A stretch of 64,000 nt of DNA from Polyodon spathula (Eukaryota > Chordata > Actinopteri > Acipenseriformes > Polyodontidae): assembly GCF_017654505.1 (NCBI RefSeq), contig NC_054534.1, positions 40,220,226-40,284,225 of the forward strand, given 5' to 3'. The position numbers were made by a program, and so were the translations under genes. This document shows, piece by piece, positions 54,821-64,000 of this stretch; positions within the stretch are counted from its first letter, which is position 1, and every line of letters begins with the position of its first letter. The notes below the pieces were generated by a model. It did not search any database, had not been told where the DNA came from, and was given only the letters and a program-made list of their open reading frames with translations.

Positions 54821-55517
54821 CAGCTGACATCCGACAGGTCAGACTGAACATTAGTTTAGGGCATAGTAATTAATTAACTTTGTTTCTGTGTATTGTAAAT
54901 ATTACACATGACTAATTGCAAACCACGTAATAGTTTATTTTAAAATGAGGCATTTTAATAATCTCTGTTGTAATATTTGAACAGACATTTAACACTGGCG
55001 GCGTATACATGCACAAGTCATGACAGTTTCCTCACGACCTGTTTGTACTTTTCAGGAAATGCGCTGCTGTGCCCTTCTGATTTAGGAAAGAAATCGTCCA
55101 TACCAGTGAAGATTACTCAATTCATAGTGATTTAGAGGAGGAAACATTTACTGTAAATGTCCGTCTCTGCTCAGTTGGAAATGAACGACTCTTGATATCA
55201 TGAGGAGAGCTTCATATGTTGCCATGAAGATCAAAACATTTAACAAGAGAAATTAATTAAACCTGGATTTTGTGCTGAGTGACACACACACAAGAGAAGT
55301 ATGTTACATTCATTTTAGATTAAAAACTATTTTTGTTTTTACAGTTTTGTATGTACATAAACCTGTTTACACACTTGTTTCTTTTGAAATGTTTATTATA
55401 GTTTTACATTTTTTGAAGTGGTGCTTTATATGTGGTAAGTTAGAAAATAAACCCTTTTATGTTTAATTGTTCATTTAAATATGGCGTTTTGGCTGTGCAG
55501 ATGTTTAATATGCTGTG
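54821..55517. other. no feature recognised, contains target site of gypsy
   Basis: AT-rich flank that ends with CTGTG (55513-55517), the 5-bp target copy left of the gypsy element. Confidence 0.5.
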
Positions 55518-55728
55518 TGTAGTAATGTGAAGGTGTATGTATATAATGCAGTTCAAGTTATGCCACTAGAGGTCAGTAGCACCCTACATACTTACCCTCT
55601 ACCTAGGATACCGTGGGGTCGAGGAAGTCCTTAGAAAACACTACTTTGTAGGTTTCAACAGAGATTGTTCTAATAAAGACACTGTAATTAAAGTTATACT
55701 CTTGCATCTTGGATCTCAGGTTATTACA
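55518..55728 (+). mobile_element. 5' LTR of gypsy element
   Basis: 211 bp from TGTAGTAATGTGAAGG to CTCAGGTTATTACA. It holds TATATAATGC near 55540 and CTAATAAAGACACTG (polyA signal AATAAA) near 55670. The following TGGCGACGAGG at 55731 is in the place of the primer-binding site; which tRNA it would match was not determined. It is closer in sequence to the fragment at 62155-62318 than to its own 3' LTR. Confidence 0.85.
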
Positions 55729-55863
55729 TATGGCGACGAGGAAATCGGACAACTTGTCTTAGGTCGTTGAAAACGGAGACATCGAAGGAGAAAAGACAAG
55801 TGTAGCTGCAAAGCTTCGGCCGAACCTACAAACGTTAGCGAGAGTGCTCACAGACAACGGAAC

Positions 55864-56736
55864 ATGGCTGCCACGGTAGGAACAACCGCGCCGTTTGATA
55901 GTCAACTACAGACATGGGAGGAATATTGCGAAGTGCTGTCGCATTTTTTTGAAGCAAATGAGATTGACAACGGCAATAAAAAGAGGGCGATTCTCTTAAG
56001 TTCGGTAGGAAGCCAAGCATATAGTCTGATGAGAAATTTGTTAAGCCCAGATAAGCCAGGGGACAAATCGTTTGACGATTTAGTTGAACTGTTGAAAACG
56101 CACTACAACCCAAAGCCCAGCGAAATAGTTCAACGCTTTAAATTTAACTCGAGAAACAAACAGGCAAATGAGAGTGTGACTGAATATGTGGCAGTGCAAC
56201 AACTACAACATTGTAACTATGGAGACAGGCTAAAGGAAATGTTACGGGACAGGCTAGTCTGTGGTATAGACGATGATCGTATTCAGCGCAGGCTGTTAGC
56301 AGAAACCAAGTTAACATTTGAAAAAGCACTGAAACTTGCTCAGGCATTGGAGACAGCGAACAAAGACGTTCAGGATTTACAATGGCAAAGCAAAGGAAGC
56401 AACGGTGCTAACTGGAAACATGCTAGCCAGGCTATAGTGCAAAAGCTAAAAACGTGGAGGGATCCACGAACTGGCGGAACTATGAGGGCATGTTATAGAT
56501 GCGGTGGTGAGCACATGGCGAATGACTGTCGTTTTCTTAAGGAAATGTGCCACAGATGCGGAAAAAAGGGGCACATCAGGAAGGCGTGCAGGGCGAACTC
56601 ACCTGTGGAGAAAACCAAACCTAGAGGGGGAGGAAAACAAAAGCAGGGAAAAGTGAAAAAAAAAAACATGGGGCTCATCACATTAGCGAAAATCCTGAAA
56701 CAGATGCAAGTGATGGTGAAGACGTGTTCATTATGA
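55864..56736 (+). CDS. gypsy gag (290 residues)
   Basis: Gag would package the element RNA into a particle. An open frame from ATG codes a capsid-like region (WEEYCEVLSHFFEANEI, SFDDLVELLKTHYNPKPSEI, RFKFNSRNKQ) and then two CCHC zinc knuckles, CYRCGGEHMANDC (about residues 210-222) and CHRCGKKGHIRKAC (about 230-243), before a basic tail. The frame is intact from start to stop. It ends at 56736 in a different reading frame from protease-RT, which would therefore need a frameshift, as is usual for gypsy elements. Confidence 0.85.
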   Translation: MAATVGTTAPFDSQLQTWEEYCEVLSHFFEANEIDNGNKKRAILLSSVGSQAYSLMRNLLSPDKPGDKSFDDLVELLKTHYNPKPSEIVQRFKFNSRNKQANESVTEYVAVQQLQHCNYGDRLKEMLRDRLVCGIDDDRIQRRLLAETKLTFEKALKLAQALETANKDVQDLQWQSKGSNGANWKHASQAIVQKLKTWRDPRTGGTMRACYRCGGEHMANDCRFLKEMCHRCGKKGHIRKACRANSPVEKTKPRGGGKQKQGKVKKKNMGLITLAKILKQMQVMVKTCSL

Positions 56737-56741
56737 ATAAC

Positions 56742-57173
56742 GTAACAGAGACAAGCATTCCCAAGGTAGCGCCTATCACATTACAGTTAAAAGTGAAAAA
56801 GTCGGATGTGCAATTTGAGGTTGACGTGGGGTCCAGTGTTAAAATTATGAATGAAACAGAGTACTCCAAACTAAGGAATGGGACAAAAGTACATGAGCTA
56901 AAGACATGTTCCCTGCATCTCAGAACCTATACAGGCGAAAGAGTGAAAACATTGGGTACTGCAAACTTAACTGTACAGTACAGAGAGAAAGTTAAACAGC
57001 TGCCAGTAGTAGTAGTGTCTGGCAAAGGACCAAACCTACTGGGCCGCGGTTGGATTAAGGAGTTGGAATTAAACTGGGGCACTGTAAACCAGATAGCTAG
57101 AGACAAAACAACACTCCAGAATGTGTTCAAGAAACATAAGAATGTATTCAAAGAGGAATTGGGGACATTGTGA
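56742..57173 (+). pseudogene. gypsy protease, altered active site
   Basis: Frame with VAPITLQLKVKKSDVQFEVD, then VGSSVKIMNETEYSKL and later LPVVVVSGKGPNLLGRGWIK. The spacing matches retroviral-type aspartic proteases: D(T/S)G active site, then a flap, then the hydrophobic LLGR(D/G)W. The active site reads Asp-Val-Gly at 56823-56831 instead of Asp-Thr-Gly or Asp-Ser-Gly, which should abolish catalysis. The frame closes with TGA at 57171, where read-through sequence continues straight into RT. Confidence 0.8.
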
Positions 57174-58781
57174 GGCCCACCGGCTAAAATATATGTTGAC
57201 AAAGAGGCAACACCAAGGTTCTTTAAGCCAAGACCTGTGCCTTATGCTATGAAACCGAAGGTGGAGGCTGAGCTGGACCGGCTCTTGAGAGACAAAATAA
57301 TTGAACCAGTGAAATTCTCTGAGTGGGCAGCTCCCATAGTCCCAGTGCTAAAGCCTGATAACTCTGTGAGGATTTGCGGAGATTACAAACTTACTGTAAA
57401 TCGGGTGTCCAAACTGGAACAGTATCCCATTCCCAGAATTGAAGATCTTTTTGCAAAGCTCTCAGGAGGGGCAAAATTCAGCAAATTGAACATGAGTCAT
57501 GCCTATCAACAGGTAATATTGGATAAGGAATCAAAAAAGTACGTCACTATAAACACACACAAAGGGTTATTTACTGTAAACCGTCTTCCATTCAGGGTTT
57601 CATCCAGTCCAGCTATCTTTCAGAGAATTATGGAGGGTTTGCTGCAGGGAATTCCCCATGTAGCCATTTACCTGGACGACATCATGGTGACGGGCAAGAA
57701 TGATCAGGAGCACCTGCAGATGCTAAGCGAGGTACTTCAGAGAGTGGAGGAGGCAGGCCTACGGCTAAAGAGAAGTAAGTGTACCTTTCTGGGAAGTGAG
57801 GCTGAGTTTCTGGGTCACAAAGTGGATGCCACAGGACTACACCCACTTAAGAACAAGGTACAAGAGGTACAAGCTATCCAAAATGCACCTGCACCTACCA
57901 ACATAACAGAGCTTAAGGCTTATTTAGGACTATTGAACTATTATAACAGGTTTTTACCTAACCTGTCAACACTGTTGGCTCCACTGCACAAATTGTTGAG
58001 AAAAGACACAAAATGGCAATGGAAAAAAGAGCAGGAGGCTGCTTTTGAGAAATCTAAAAAGCTCATGCAATCCACAGATATACTTGTGCATTACGACAGT
58101 GAGAAAGAGCTGATTCTGTCCTGTGACGCCTCCCCCTACGGGATAGGCGCAGTACTTTCACACCTCATGCCGGATGGGTGGGAGAGACCCATAGGTTTTA
58201 TGTCAAGAACACTCACATCAGCTGAACGAAACTACTCTCAGCTTGATAAAGAGGGACTGGCTGTGATTTTCGGTGTGCAACGGTTTCACAAGTATCTCTA
58301 TGGTAGAAAGTTCACCATATGCACAGATCATAAACCGCTTCTTTCACTCTTCAACGAAATGAAGGCTGTGTCACAGATGGTGTCACCGAGGATCCAGAGG
58401 TGGGCTGTGACACTGCGGGCGTATGAGTACGTGATAGTCTACAAGGCGGGTAAGGACCACGGCAATGCAGACGCCTTGAGTCGTGTGCCACTGCCGGACA
58501 CTTCCCAATCCACAGGTCTGGAAGACAGGGTGCTGATGATGGAAGACATAGCGATGGTGACCGCAGAGGAGGTGAGAATGTGGACAGGTAAAGATTCCAT
58601 ACTGTCTAGGGTGAGAGAGTACGTTTTAAGGGGGTGGCCACAGCAGGGGGAAGGAACAGATTTTACACCTTATTCTGCTAGGAAGACAGAATTGAGTGTG
58701 CAAGATGGTTGTGTCTTGTGGGGGGCACATGTCATCATCCCACAGCGAGGACGACAGGCTGTGTTGGAACAGCTGCATTAG
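57174..58781 (+). pseudogene. gypsy reverse transcriptase and RNase H
   Basis: From the TGA at 57171 the same frame is open to a TAG at 58779. RT motifs include WAAPIVPVLKPDNSVRICGD, KFSKLNMSHAYQQV, LPFRVSSSPAIFQRIMEGLL and YLDD (57669-57680). The motif-A aspartate is Asn (AAC, 57489-57491), a change that should inactivate polymerisation. The RNase H part has LSCDASPYGIGAVLSH, NYSQLDKEGLAVIFGVQRFH and CTDHKPLLSLF with its acidic residues kept, then HGNADALSR. The tail ILP-QRGRQAVLEQLH leads into the integrase zinc finger, interrupted by the TAG. Confidence 0.85.
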
Positions 58782-58865
58782 TGCCATCCAGGGGTTTCGC
58801 GCATGAAGGCTCTGGCCAGAAGTTATTTCTGGTGGCCCAAACTAGATGAGGAAATAGAGACATGG

Positions 58866-59619
58866 TGTGGCAAAGTGGTTTGTAGTGCTCCGGTGTATAG
58901 GTGAGTTGAGGTGCTCCAACAAAGGACAAACACAAAGTCTACTGGTCAGGTTTCTTTTAATGCCCTTTTTAAACCGGGTTTCAAATAATAAAGCTGGCTC
59001 TACCCAGCAATGGGTATTGCCAGTGAAAACTGGACCCAAAATAATAAAGCTGGTTCTATCCAGCAATGGGTATTACCAGCTACAAAACAAAGGGGTTGCA
59101 GTCCCGAAATAATAAACACAAAAACACGTCTCCAAACTGGGTGCTCTGGTGCAGGTGGGGTGCTCTGAGTGCTGGTGCTCTGAGTGCTGGTGCTCGTGTA
59201 CGTTCAGGTCCGGGCTTCTTGCTGCAGCTCCAGCTTCGTATCAGCCGTCTGGCAAAACAAACACAATACTCCTCAATGAACCCACACTTCATTCAAGATT
59301 CCGTCCTTGTCTCCTCCCATTAACCACAACAAAGGAGCCGATTACGGCGTCACGTCCCCCTAAAGTACCCTAAGCCCCGCCCCGTCCGATAGCTAGTTCA
59401 ATCACGTCTCCTCCAATTCATGACTGAAACTTCGTTCACCGTACTAGGGCGATGATTCCAGGTACCGTAACGCCGCCCTCTTCCTGAATGGCCGGCTCCC
59501 GACTGTCCCCAGGATGAATTGCCCAACCATTCAGTAGGAAGCCCGCAGCTCCTGTTGTACAGTGCCCTCACTGGTCGAGAGGGAGATTTGTGATTCGGAT
59601 TCATTCGCTCTCCGTCACA
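58866..59619 (-). mobile_element. solo LTR nested in gypsy pol
   Basis: 754 bp from TGTGGCAAAGTGG to CTCTCCGTCACA, same family and same length as 43806-44559. The flanks CATGG (58861-58865) and CACGG (59620-59624) match at four of five bases and look like an aged target duplication. It splits the integrase zinc finger of the host gypsy: KLDEEIETW lies on the left and RVKACSKCQEHR on the right. LTR plus one target copy is 759 bp, a multiple of three, so the pol frame number is unchanged across it. It contains a local duplication of a GCAATGGGTATTACCAG-like block (about 58985-59060). Confidence 0.85.
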
Positions 59620-59624
59620 CACGG

Positions 59625-60671
59625 GTAAAGGCATGTAGCAAGTGTCAGGAACACCGGAAAGCACCAGCCACAGCCCCGCTACATCCCTGGGAGTGGCCAG
59701 ACAGACCCTGGAAGCGATTACTCATAGATTATGCAGGACCATTTATGGGGCAGATGTTTTTGATACTCAGAGATGCTCATTCCAAATGGATGGATGTTTA
59801 CCCGGTAACTTCAGCAACATCAGCTGTTACAATTGACTGTTTGCGAAAAAGTTTTAGCAATCAGGGATTACCAGAAATGGTAGTTTCTGATAACGCCACC
59901 TGTTTTGTCAGCTCAGAGTTCAAGGAATTCATGAACAAAAATGGTATTGTCCATGTTACATCAGCCCCGTTTCATGCGTCTTCTAACGGTCTCGCAGAAC
60001 GAGCCGTTCAAATATTCAAGACGATGATGAAGAAAGCGGGAGAAGGAAGTATGTCAACTAAAGTGTCAAGGGTGCTATTCAGCTATAGGTTAACACCTCA
60101 AACTACCACAGGACTCTCCCCAGCAGAGATGTTACTAGGGAAGAAACTTCGGTCTACGTTTGATTTAGTGCATCCCGATTTAAAGAGAAAAGTGGAATTT
60201 AAGCAGAATAAACAAAAGGAACACCACGACAAGCACACAAAGGGGAGGAGTTTTGGAGACGGAGACTCTGTGATGACAAGAAACTTCAGTTACAGTCCCA
60301 AGTGGATACCAAGAGTCATTGTAACAGTGACTGGTCCTGTATCTTTCAAGGTAATGCTGGGAGATGGCAGAATAGTATGCAGACACATAGATCAGATCCT
60401 GTCTAGACAACAGGACAACACCACTGGGTCAGAGGATATTGTGCAGGACACACCTGCAGAGGTTCTACAACCACCAGCTAGAGTAACCATGTCAGATGAA
60501 CTTGTTCCAAACAATGCGGACACTGTCTCAGAGCAGCTTGCTTTGAAACCAGAGGAACAAACTGGGAGTTCCCCAGAGGTGGGCAGGGACAATCAAAGCA
60601 TGGCACAAGCTGTGCATCGTTCCCAAAGAACTGTCAAAAAGCCTGGTTACCTGAAGGACTTTGACTTGTAA
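59625..60671 (+). pseudogene. gypsy integrase, open but detached
   Basis: Integrase inserts the cDNA copy. Open from the right edge of the nested LTR to a TAA, the frame codes the second half of the HHCC zinc finger (KACSKCQEHR) and the full DDE core: LLIDYAGPF (first Asp), VVSDNATCF (second Asp) and SNGLAERAVQIFKTMMKK (Glu). A C-terminal segment follows with GDSVMTRNF and VTGPVSFKVMLGDG, then a tail ending YLKDFDL. The catalytic triad is intact. The first ATG of the long open frame (59562) lies inside the LTR, so any product would start with LTR-encoded residues. Confidence 0.85.
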
Positions 60672-60830
60672 ATAAATAAATTTAAAAAAGTTTGAACTTA
60701 AATGTTTATGTACAGTTAAGGATGGACTATTGTGTGCAGTTGTTATTACAGCAATAGTTCAGATACATCTAGTGTATTAGTGTTACATTTTGTTTATAAC
60801 TGTGTTTAAACTGTTTCCAAATTTTAGAGA

Positions 60831-60846
60831 AGCTAGGGGGGGAGAA
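60831..60846 (+). other. polypurine tract of gypsy
   Basis: AGCTAGGGGGGGAGAA directly precedes the TG of the 3' LTR, the position used to prime plus-strand DNA synthesis. Confidence 0.8.
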
Positions 60847-61063
60847 TGTAGAATGTAGTAAGTGAAAGGTATTATGTATTATGAAGGCAGTTCAAGTACA
60901 TAGTCGGTCAGCCAGCACCCATACGATATTACCTCTCTGACCTGGTTTTACCGTGGTGGCGAGGAAGTCCTTAGCAAAACAATACTGTGTAGGTTGTCTC
61001 TAACAAAGATGTCTATATTTCTGGTGACATTTAGACTCTCAAAAGCGGGATCCGGGTTATTCA
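60847..61063 (+). mobile_element. 3' LTR of gypsy element
   Basis: 217 bp from TGTAGAATGTAGTAAG to CCGGGTTATTCA, followed by the CTGTG target copy. It shares GCAGTTCAAGT, TACCGTGG and GAGGAAGTCCTTAG with the 5' LTR but differs by many substitutions and small indels in the second half. Confidence 0.85.
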
Positions 61064-61200
61064 CTGTGCTTGAATCTAACTTTTGAGTTGTATTACGATA
61101 GTGTGTCTGTTGAATCACGAATGCCGTTGGTTCAGTATGAGTATAACGCGGCGGGGTTTCGTGGTTAAGCAGGGCCATTGTACATTGTGTGGTCTCTCCC
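61064..61200 (+). repeat. LTR flank, copy A of a duplicated segment
   Basis: CTGTGCTTGAATCTAACTTT follows the 3' LTR here, and the same words follow the LTR fragment at 62318. Further shared words are GGTTCAGTATGAGTATAAC and CATTGTACATT-like. Confidence 0.7.
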
Positions 61201-62149
61201 CTCACCCGTTACTCCTCCTACTTTACTTTTGGACCAACCCCGAACACAGTAGTACGTCCCCTTTAGTATGTAATGTCCCGCCTCTGTAGTCAGTGAGAAC
61301 ACCAATCCCCAACCGACACGTGTCCTTATCCTGCCAAAATGACGTCCAGTGGCTGGAATTTAAATACTCGTACTTCCGCCCCTCACCAAGGTGCCGCCCT
61401 CAAAACCGTAGACTTTTGCCATGGTCACGAGATCTTGTAAGGGAAGTCACAGCCAATTTTTTACAGAAAATTGATCAATGATTCTTCCAGAGCTAGCATC
61501 CAATGATTTTGCCATATAACTATAATACTTTTTTTGTTTTTTTTCCACAGCATCGCCATGCTCTGGACAGAATCGTCTGCAAAGTCATATAGCCAGTCTA
61601 TTACACTGAGCTCACTATCGCGAGATGACTGGTAGATGCTTCTTGACAGCCTGTAATGTACAAGGTAAGGCAGCATTTAGTACGCCATTGAAAACAATCT
61701 TTCTTGTTGAAAACCTTTGTTTAATGCATTTTGTTATGCACTGTAGGAACCAGTGAAATTTACTGAATACTAACTATAATGTACTGCTGTTTGTTTGAAT
61801 TCAGCGAAAAACATCTGTCATTTATATTCAAACCAAAACTAGACAAAAGCAAACTAAACAAGTACTGAATAGTTAAATATCTATTTTGCCTCAATCTACG
61901 GCTAAGAAAAACCAGTTAAAACATTCGTGTTTTTTTTGTTTTTGTGATGAAGACCTGCCAATTAACCAGTTATACCTCAAAACCATGGTGTCCGTTACAT
62001 TACATTGGTTGACAACCAGAAACTACTAAGACAATCCACGAGTTTGTGTAGCAACACACAAAATGTTTGTCACAGTTCGTATATCTGTGCCCTTACAAAT
62101 ATTTTTTTAGATGCTGTGACATAGAGAAACGTAGAACCTAGAGCCAAAT
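61201..62149. other. between LTR copies, no gene established
   Basis: A splice-like interval (CTTTTTTTG...TTCCACAG near 61550 and CAAGGTAAGG near 61660) is the only coding-looking feature; its forward frames are short. Remaining sequence is AT-rich. Confidence 0.35.
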
Positions 62150-62490
62150 AATGGTCTAGAGGTCAGTAGCGCCCTACATACTTACCCTCTACCTAGGATA
62201 CCGTGGGGTCGAGGAAGTCCTTAGAAAACACTACTGTGTAGGTTTCAACAGAGATTGTTCTAATAAAGACACTGTGATTAAAGGTATACTCTTGCATCTT
62301 GGATCTCGGGTTATTACACTGTGCTTGAATCTAACTTTTGAGTTGTATCCGATAGTTGGTCTTTCATTTTAATAATGATGATGTTTAAAATGTACCGTGA
62401 TAAGGATTGCCGTCAGTGGTTCAGTATGAGTATAACCGCGGCGGTTCTAGTGTTAAAGCAGTCCATAAATGTACATTTTGTGTGTGTTTT
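62150..62490 (+). repeat. truncated gypsy LTR plus flank, copy B
   Basis: 62155-62318 is the last three quarters of the LTR (AGAGGTCAGTAGC to CTCGGGTTATTACA), almost identical to the 5' LTR of the main element. It is followed by CTGTGCTTGAATCTAACTTT and the rest of the flank seen at 61064. Copy B has an extra AATAATGATGATG block that copy A lacks. Confidence 0.8.
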
Positions 62491-62559
62491 GTACGGCCTT
62501 TCTGATGGAGATTACGTGAGATTAAGCCAGAAAAACTAGATCTTTTTATAGCTATTTTT

Positions 62560-63455
62560 ATCATGAGAAAGCGATTGACCCTGCTCTTAAAATCGCGCTG
62601 CCCAAAGGACGTCCTTTTGGATAGGACCACTTTAAGCCATACACTCCACAGAGTTGGGCTTTACGGAAGAGTGGCCAGAAAAAAGTCATTGCTTAAAGAA
62701 AATAATAAGCAAACACGTTTTGTGTTCGCCAAAAGGCATGTGGGAGACTCCCCAAACATATGGAAGAAGGTACTCTGGTCAGATGAGACTAAAATTGAGC
62801 TTTTTGGCCATCAAGGAAATCCTTCATCTGGTCAGAATTGAAGGAATGATGGATGGCGCTAAATACAGGGAAATTCTTGATGGAAACCTGTTTCAGTCTT
62901 CCAGAGATTTGAGACTGGGATGGAAGTTCACCTTCCAGCAGGACAATGACCCTAAGCATACTGCTAAAGCAACACTCGAGTGGTTTAAGGGGAAACATTT
63001 AAATGTCTTGGAATGGCCTAGTCAAAGCCCAGACCTCAATCCAATTGAGAATCTGTGGTATGACTTAAAGATTGCTGTACACCAGCGGAACCCATCCAAC
63101 TTGAAGGAGCTGGAGCAGTTTTGCCTTGAAGAATGGGCAAAAATCCCAGTGGCTAGATGTGCCAAGCTTATAGATACATATCCCAAGAGACTTGTAGCTG
63201 TAATTGCTGCAAAAGGTGGCTCTACAAAGTATTGACTTTGGGGGGTGAATACTTATGCACGCTCAAGTTTTCTGTTTTTTTGTCTTATTTCTTGTTTGTT
63301 TCACAATAAAAAATATTTTGCATCTTCAAAGTGGTAGGCATGTTGTGTAAATCAAATGATACAAACCCCCAAAAAATACTTTTTAATTCCAGGTTGTAAG
63401 GCAACAAAATAGGAAAAATGCCAAGGGGGGTCAATACTTTCACAAGCCACTGCAT
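62560..63455 (+). mobile_element. Tc1-like element, 5' truncated
   Basis: The right part is well kept: after the transposase stop come GGGGGGTGAATACTTATGCA and, at the end, CCAAGGGGGGTCAATACTTT then CACAAGCCACTGCA, the typical direct-repeat-containing Tc1-like terminus. The left terminal repeat and the N-terminal coding part are missing; similarity begins near 62580. Confidence 0.85.
62563..63235 (+). pseudogene. Tc1-like transposase, truncated with one frameshift
   Basis: Frame one has [20 protein letters not shown] and [20 protein letters not shown] (first catalytic aspartate in WSDET). A deletion and frameshift near 62820 then lead to frame two, with [40 protein letters not shown] (second Asp) and [20 protein letters not shown] (Glu). 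It ends [13 protein letters not shown]. All three acidic residues exist but are split between two frames and the DNA-binding domain is gone. It is the best preserved catalytic domain in the window. Confidence 0.88.
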
Positions 63456-63571
63456 GTGTGACTGCCGGCTAGTTTAACAACGCACTAGCAGACAGACACA
63501 CAACCACAAGGTTTTAAAAACAAAGACACGGCGTTCGCCAACATTTATACAAATACATAATAAACGCAAAT

Positions 63572-63740
63572 ACAGTGGGTCTCAAAAGTATTCATCCCCA
63601 TTGTTCTTTTCCACATTTTATTGTGTTACAACATGGAATCAGAATAGATTTAATTAGGAGGTTTTGCCACTGATCAACACAAAAAAGTCCATAATATCAA
63701 AGTGAAAAATACAATCTACAAATTGTTCTAAATTACAAAG
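63572..63740 (+). mobile_element. Tc1-like terminal fragment
   Basis: CAGTGGGTCTCAAAAGTATT then CATCCCCATTG, GGAGGTTTTGCCACTGATCA and CAAAGTGAAAAATACAATCT form the long left repeat of a Tc1-like family also seen at 13797-13960. It breaks off near AAATTACAAAG. Confidence 0.65.
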
Positions 63741-64000
63741 GTACCTAGCATCTGAGACTTTTGTAAAGGGGCGCTCGTTAGACCCCCAATTGGCCGAGAC
63801 TTCACATTGCCTGGGACCTGAGATAAGAACAAGGCATAGAGGTTAGTATGGGACTCAAGCATGAGTAGCCACGTCCCGAACTGAGACAGAGTATAGAACG
63901 CCTTGAGTGAGGCAAGATAAGCGCAGGAGATGAGAAAGAACAGAGTGTGGCCGGGGGTCCGCTCTGACTCACACGGTGAGAACCCCCTGTAGGTCAAGGG
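63741..64000. other. unidentified GC-richer sequence at window edge
   Basis: Composition differs from the surrounding AT-rich DNA and the minus strand is open for 89 codons (63728-63997) without a recognised motif. Possibly the start of another retroelement that continues beyond the window. Confidence 0.3.

Larger units (their letters stand above)
55518..61063 (+). mobile_element. nearly complete Ty3/gypsy LTR retrotransposon
   Basis: Order: 5' LTR, leader, gag, protease, RT-RNase H, integrase, polypurine tract, 3' LTR, flanked by CTGTG duplications (55513-55517 and 61064-61068). Without the 759-bp insertion (solo LTR plus duplicated target) the element is about 4.8 kb. Damage includes a TGA between protease and RT, a TAG before the integrase zinc finger, altered protease and RT catalytic residues, and the LTR insertion. 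The two LTRs are visibly diverged. It is an old, inactive copy with long surviving frames. Confidence 0.9.

Noticed and set aside
1..64000. CRISPR arrays, operons, bacterial-type promoters or riboswitches
   Set aside because: None seen; the window is vertebrate chromosomal DNA with introns and retroelements.

Overview
This is vertebrate nuclear DNA, most likely from a ray-finned fish. It shows a gene split into many small exons, abundant Tc1-like transposons, long AT and CA microsatellites, and several retrotransposon classes (Ty3/gypsy, DIRS-like, solo LTRs, a tRNA-derived SINE). The SINE at about 48.3-48.8 kb is of a type I associate, from memory only, with sturgeon and paddlefish; the species assignment is inference.

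One host gene is supported. It lies on the minus strand and is the 5' part of ntrk2, which encodes the BDNF/NT-4 receptor TrkB. Eleven coding exons between 39.7 kb and 10.4 kb join in frame with GT-AG borders and give about 447 residues: signal peptide, LRR cap, three leucine-rich repeat exons, LRR C-cap, two Ig-C2 domains, a short stalk and the transmembrane helix. The intracellular juxtamembrane and tyrosine kinase exons were not found. Positions 1-10406 are therefore read as the large intron after the transmembrane exon, or sequence past an alternative truncated end.

The ntrk2 introns are full of mobile DNA. They hold a piggyBac-type MITE (2.4-2.9 kb), Tc1-like elements (5.2, 14.4, 20.0 and 23.2 kb), a sense-oriented solo LTR next to the transmembrane exon (9.8-10.3 kb), and a 1.24 kb near-perfect palindrome ending 33 bp from exon 10. 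Further along are a Tigger-like MITE (15.8 kb), an unclassified transposase-like pseudogene (24.5-26.2 kb), a hAT relic with a target duplication (28.4-30.5 kb), and an inverted-repeat pair around a Crypton/DUF3504-like relic (34.2-36.4 kb).

Upstream of ntrk2 (about 40-64 kb) I see no host gene, only layers of transposons. These are a SCAN-type gypsy gag relic (42.4 kb), a solo LTR with a perfect 5-bp duplication (43.8-44.6 kb), a DIRS-like relic (46.3-48.2 kb), the SINE, and a ~40-bp tandem array (49.0 kb). A deleted gypsy with its 3' LTR (49.7-51.7 kb) and a Tc1-like element (53.4 kb) follow. Next is a nearly complete Ty3/gypsy (55.5-61.1 kb) whose pol is split by a second solo LTR, then a duplicated LTR-plus-flank (62.2 kb) and one more Tc1-like element (62.6-63.5 kb).

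Nothing here looks like an organised new multi-gene system. The best leads are the palindrome beside ntrk2 exon 10, the solo LTR that could end a kinase-less TrkB transcript, the two unusual transposase-like relics, and the nested and duplicated LTR structures. All coordinates were read by eye; no alignment or search was run.
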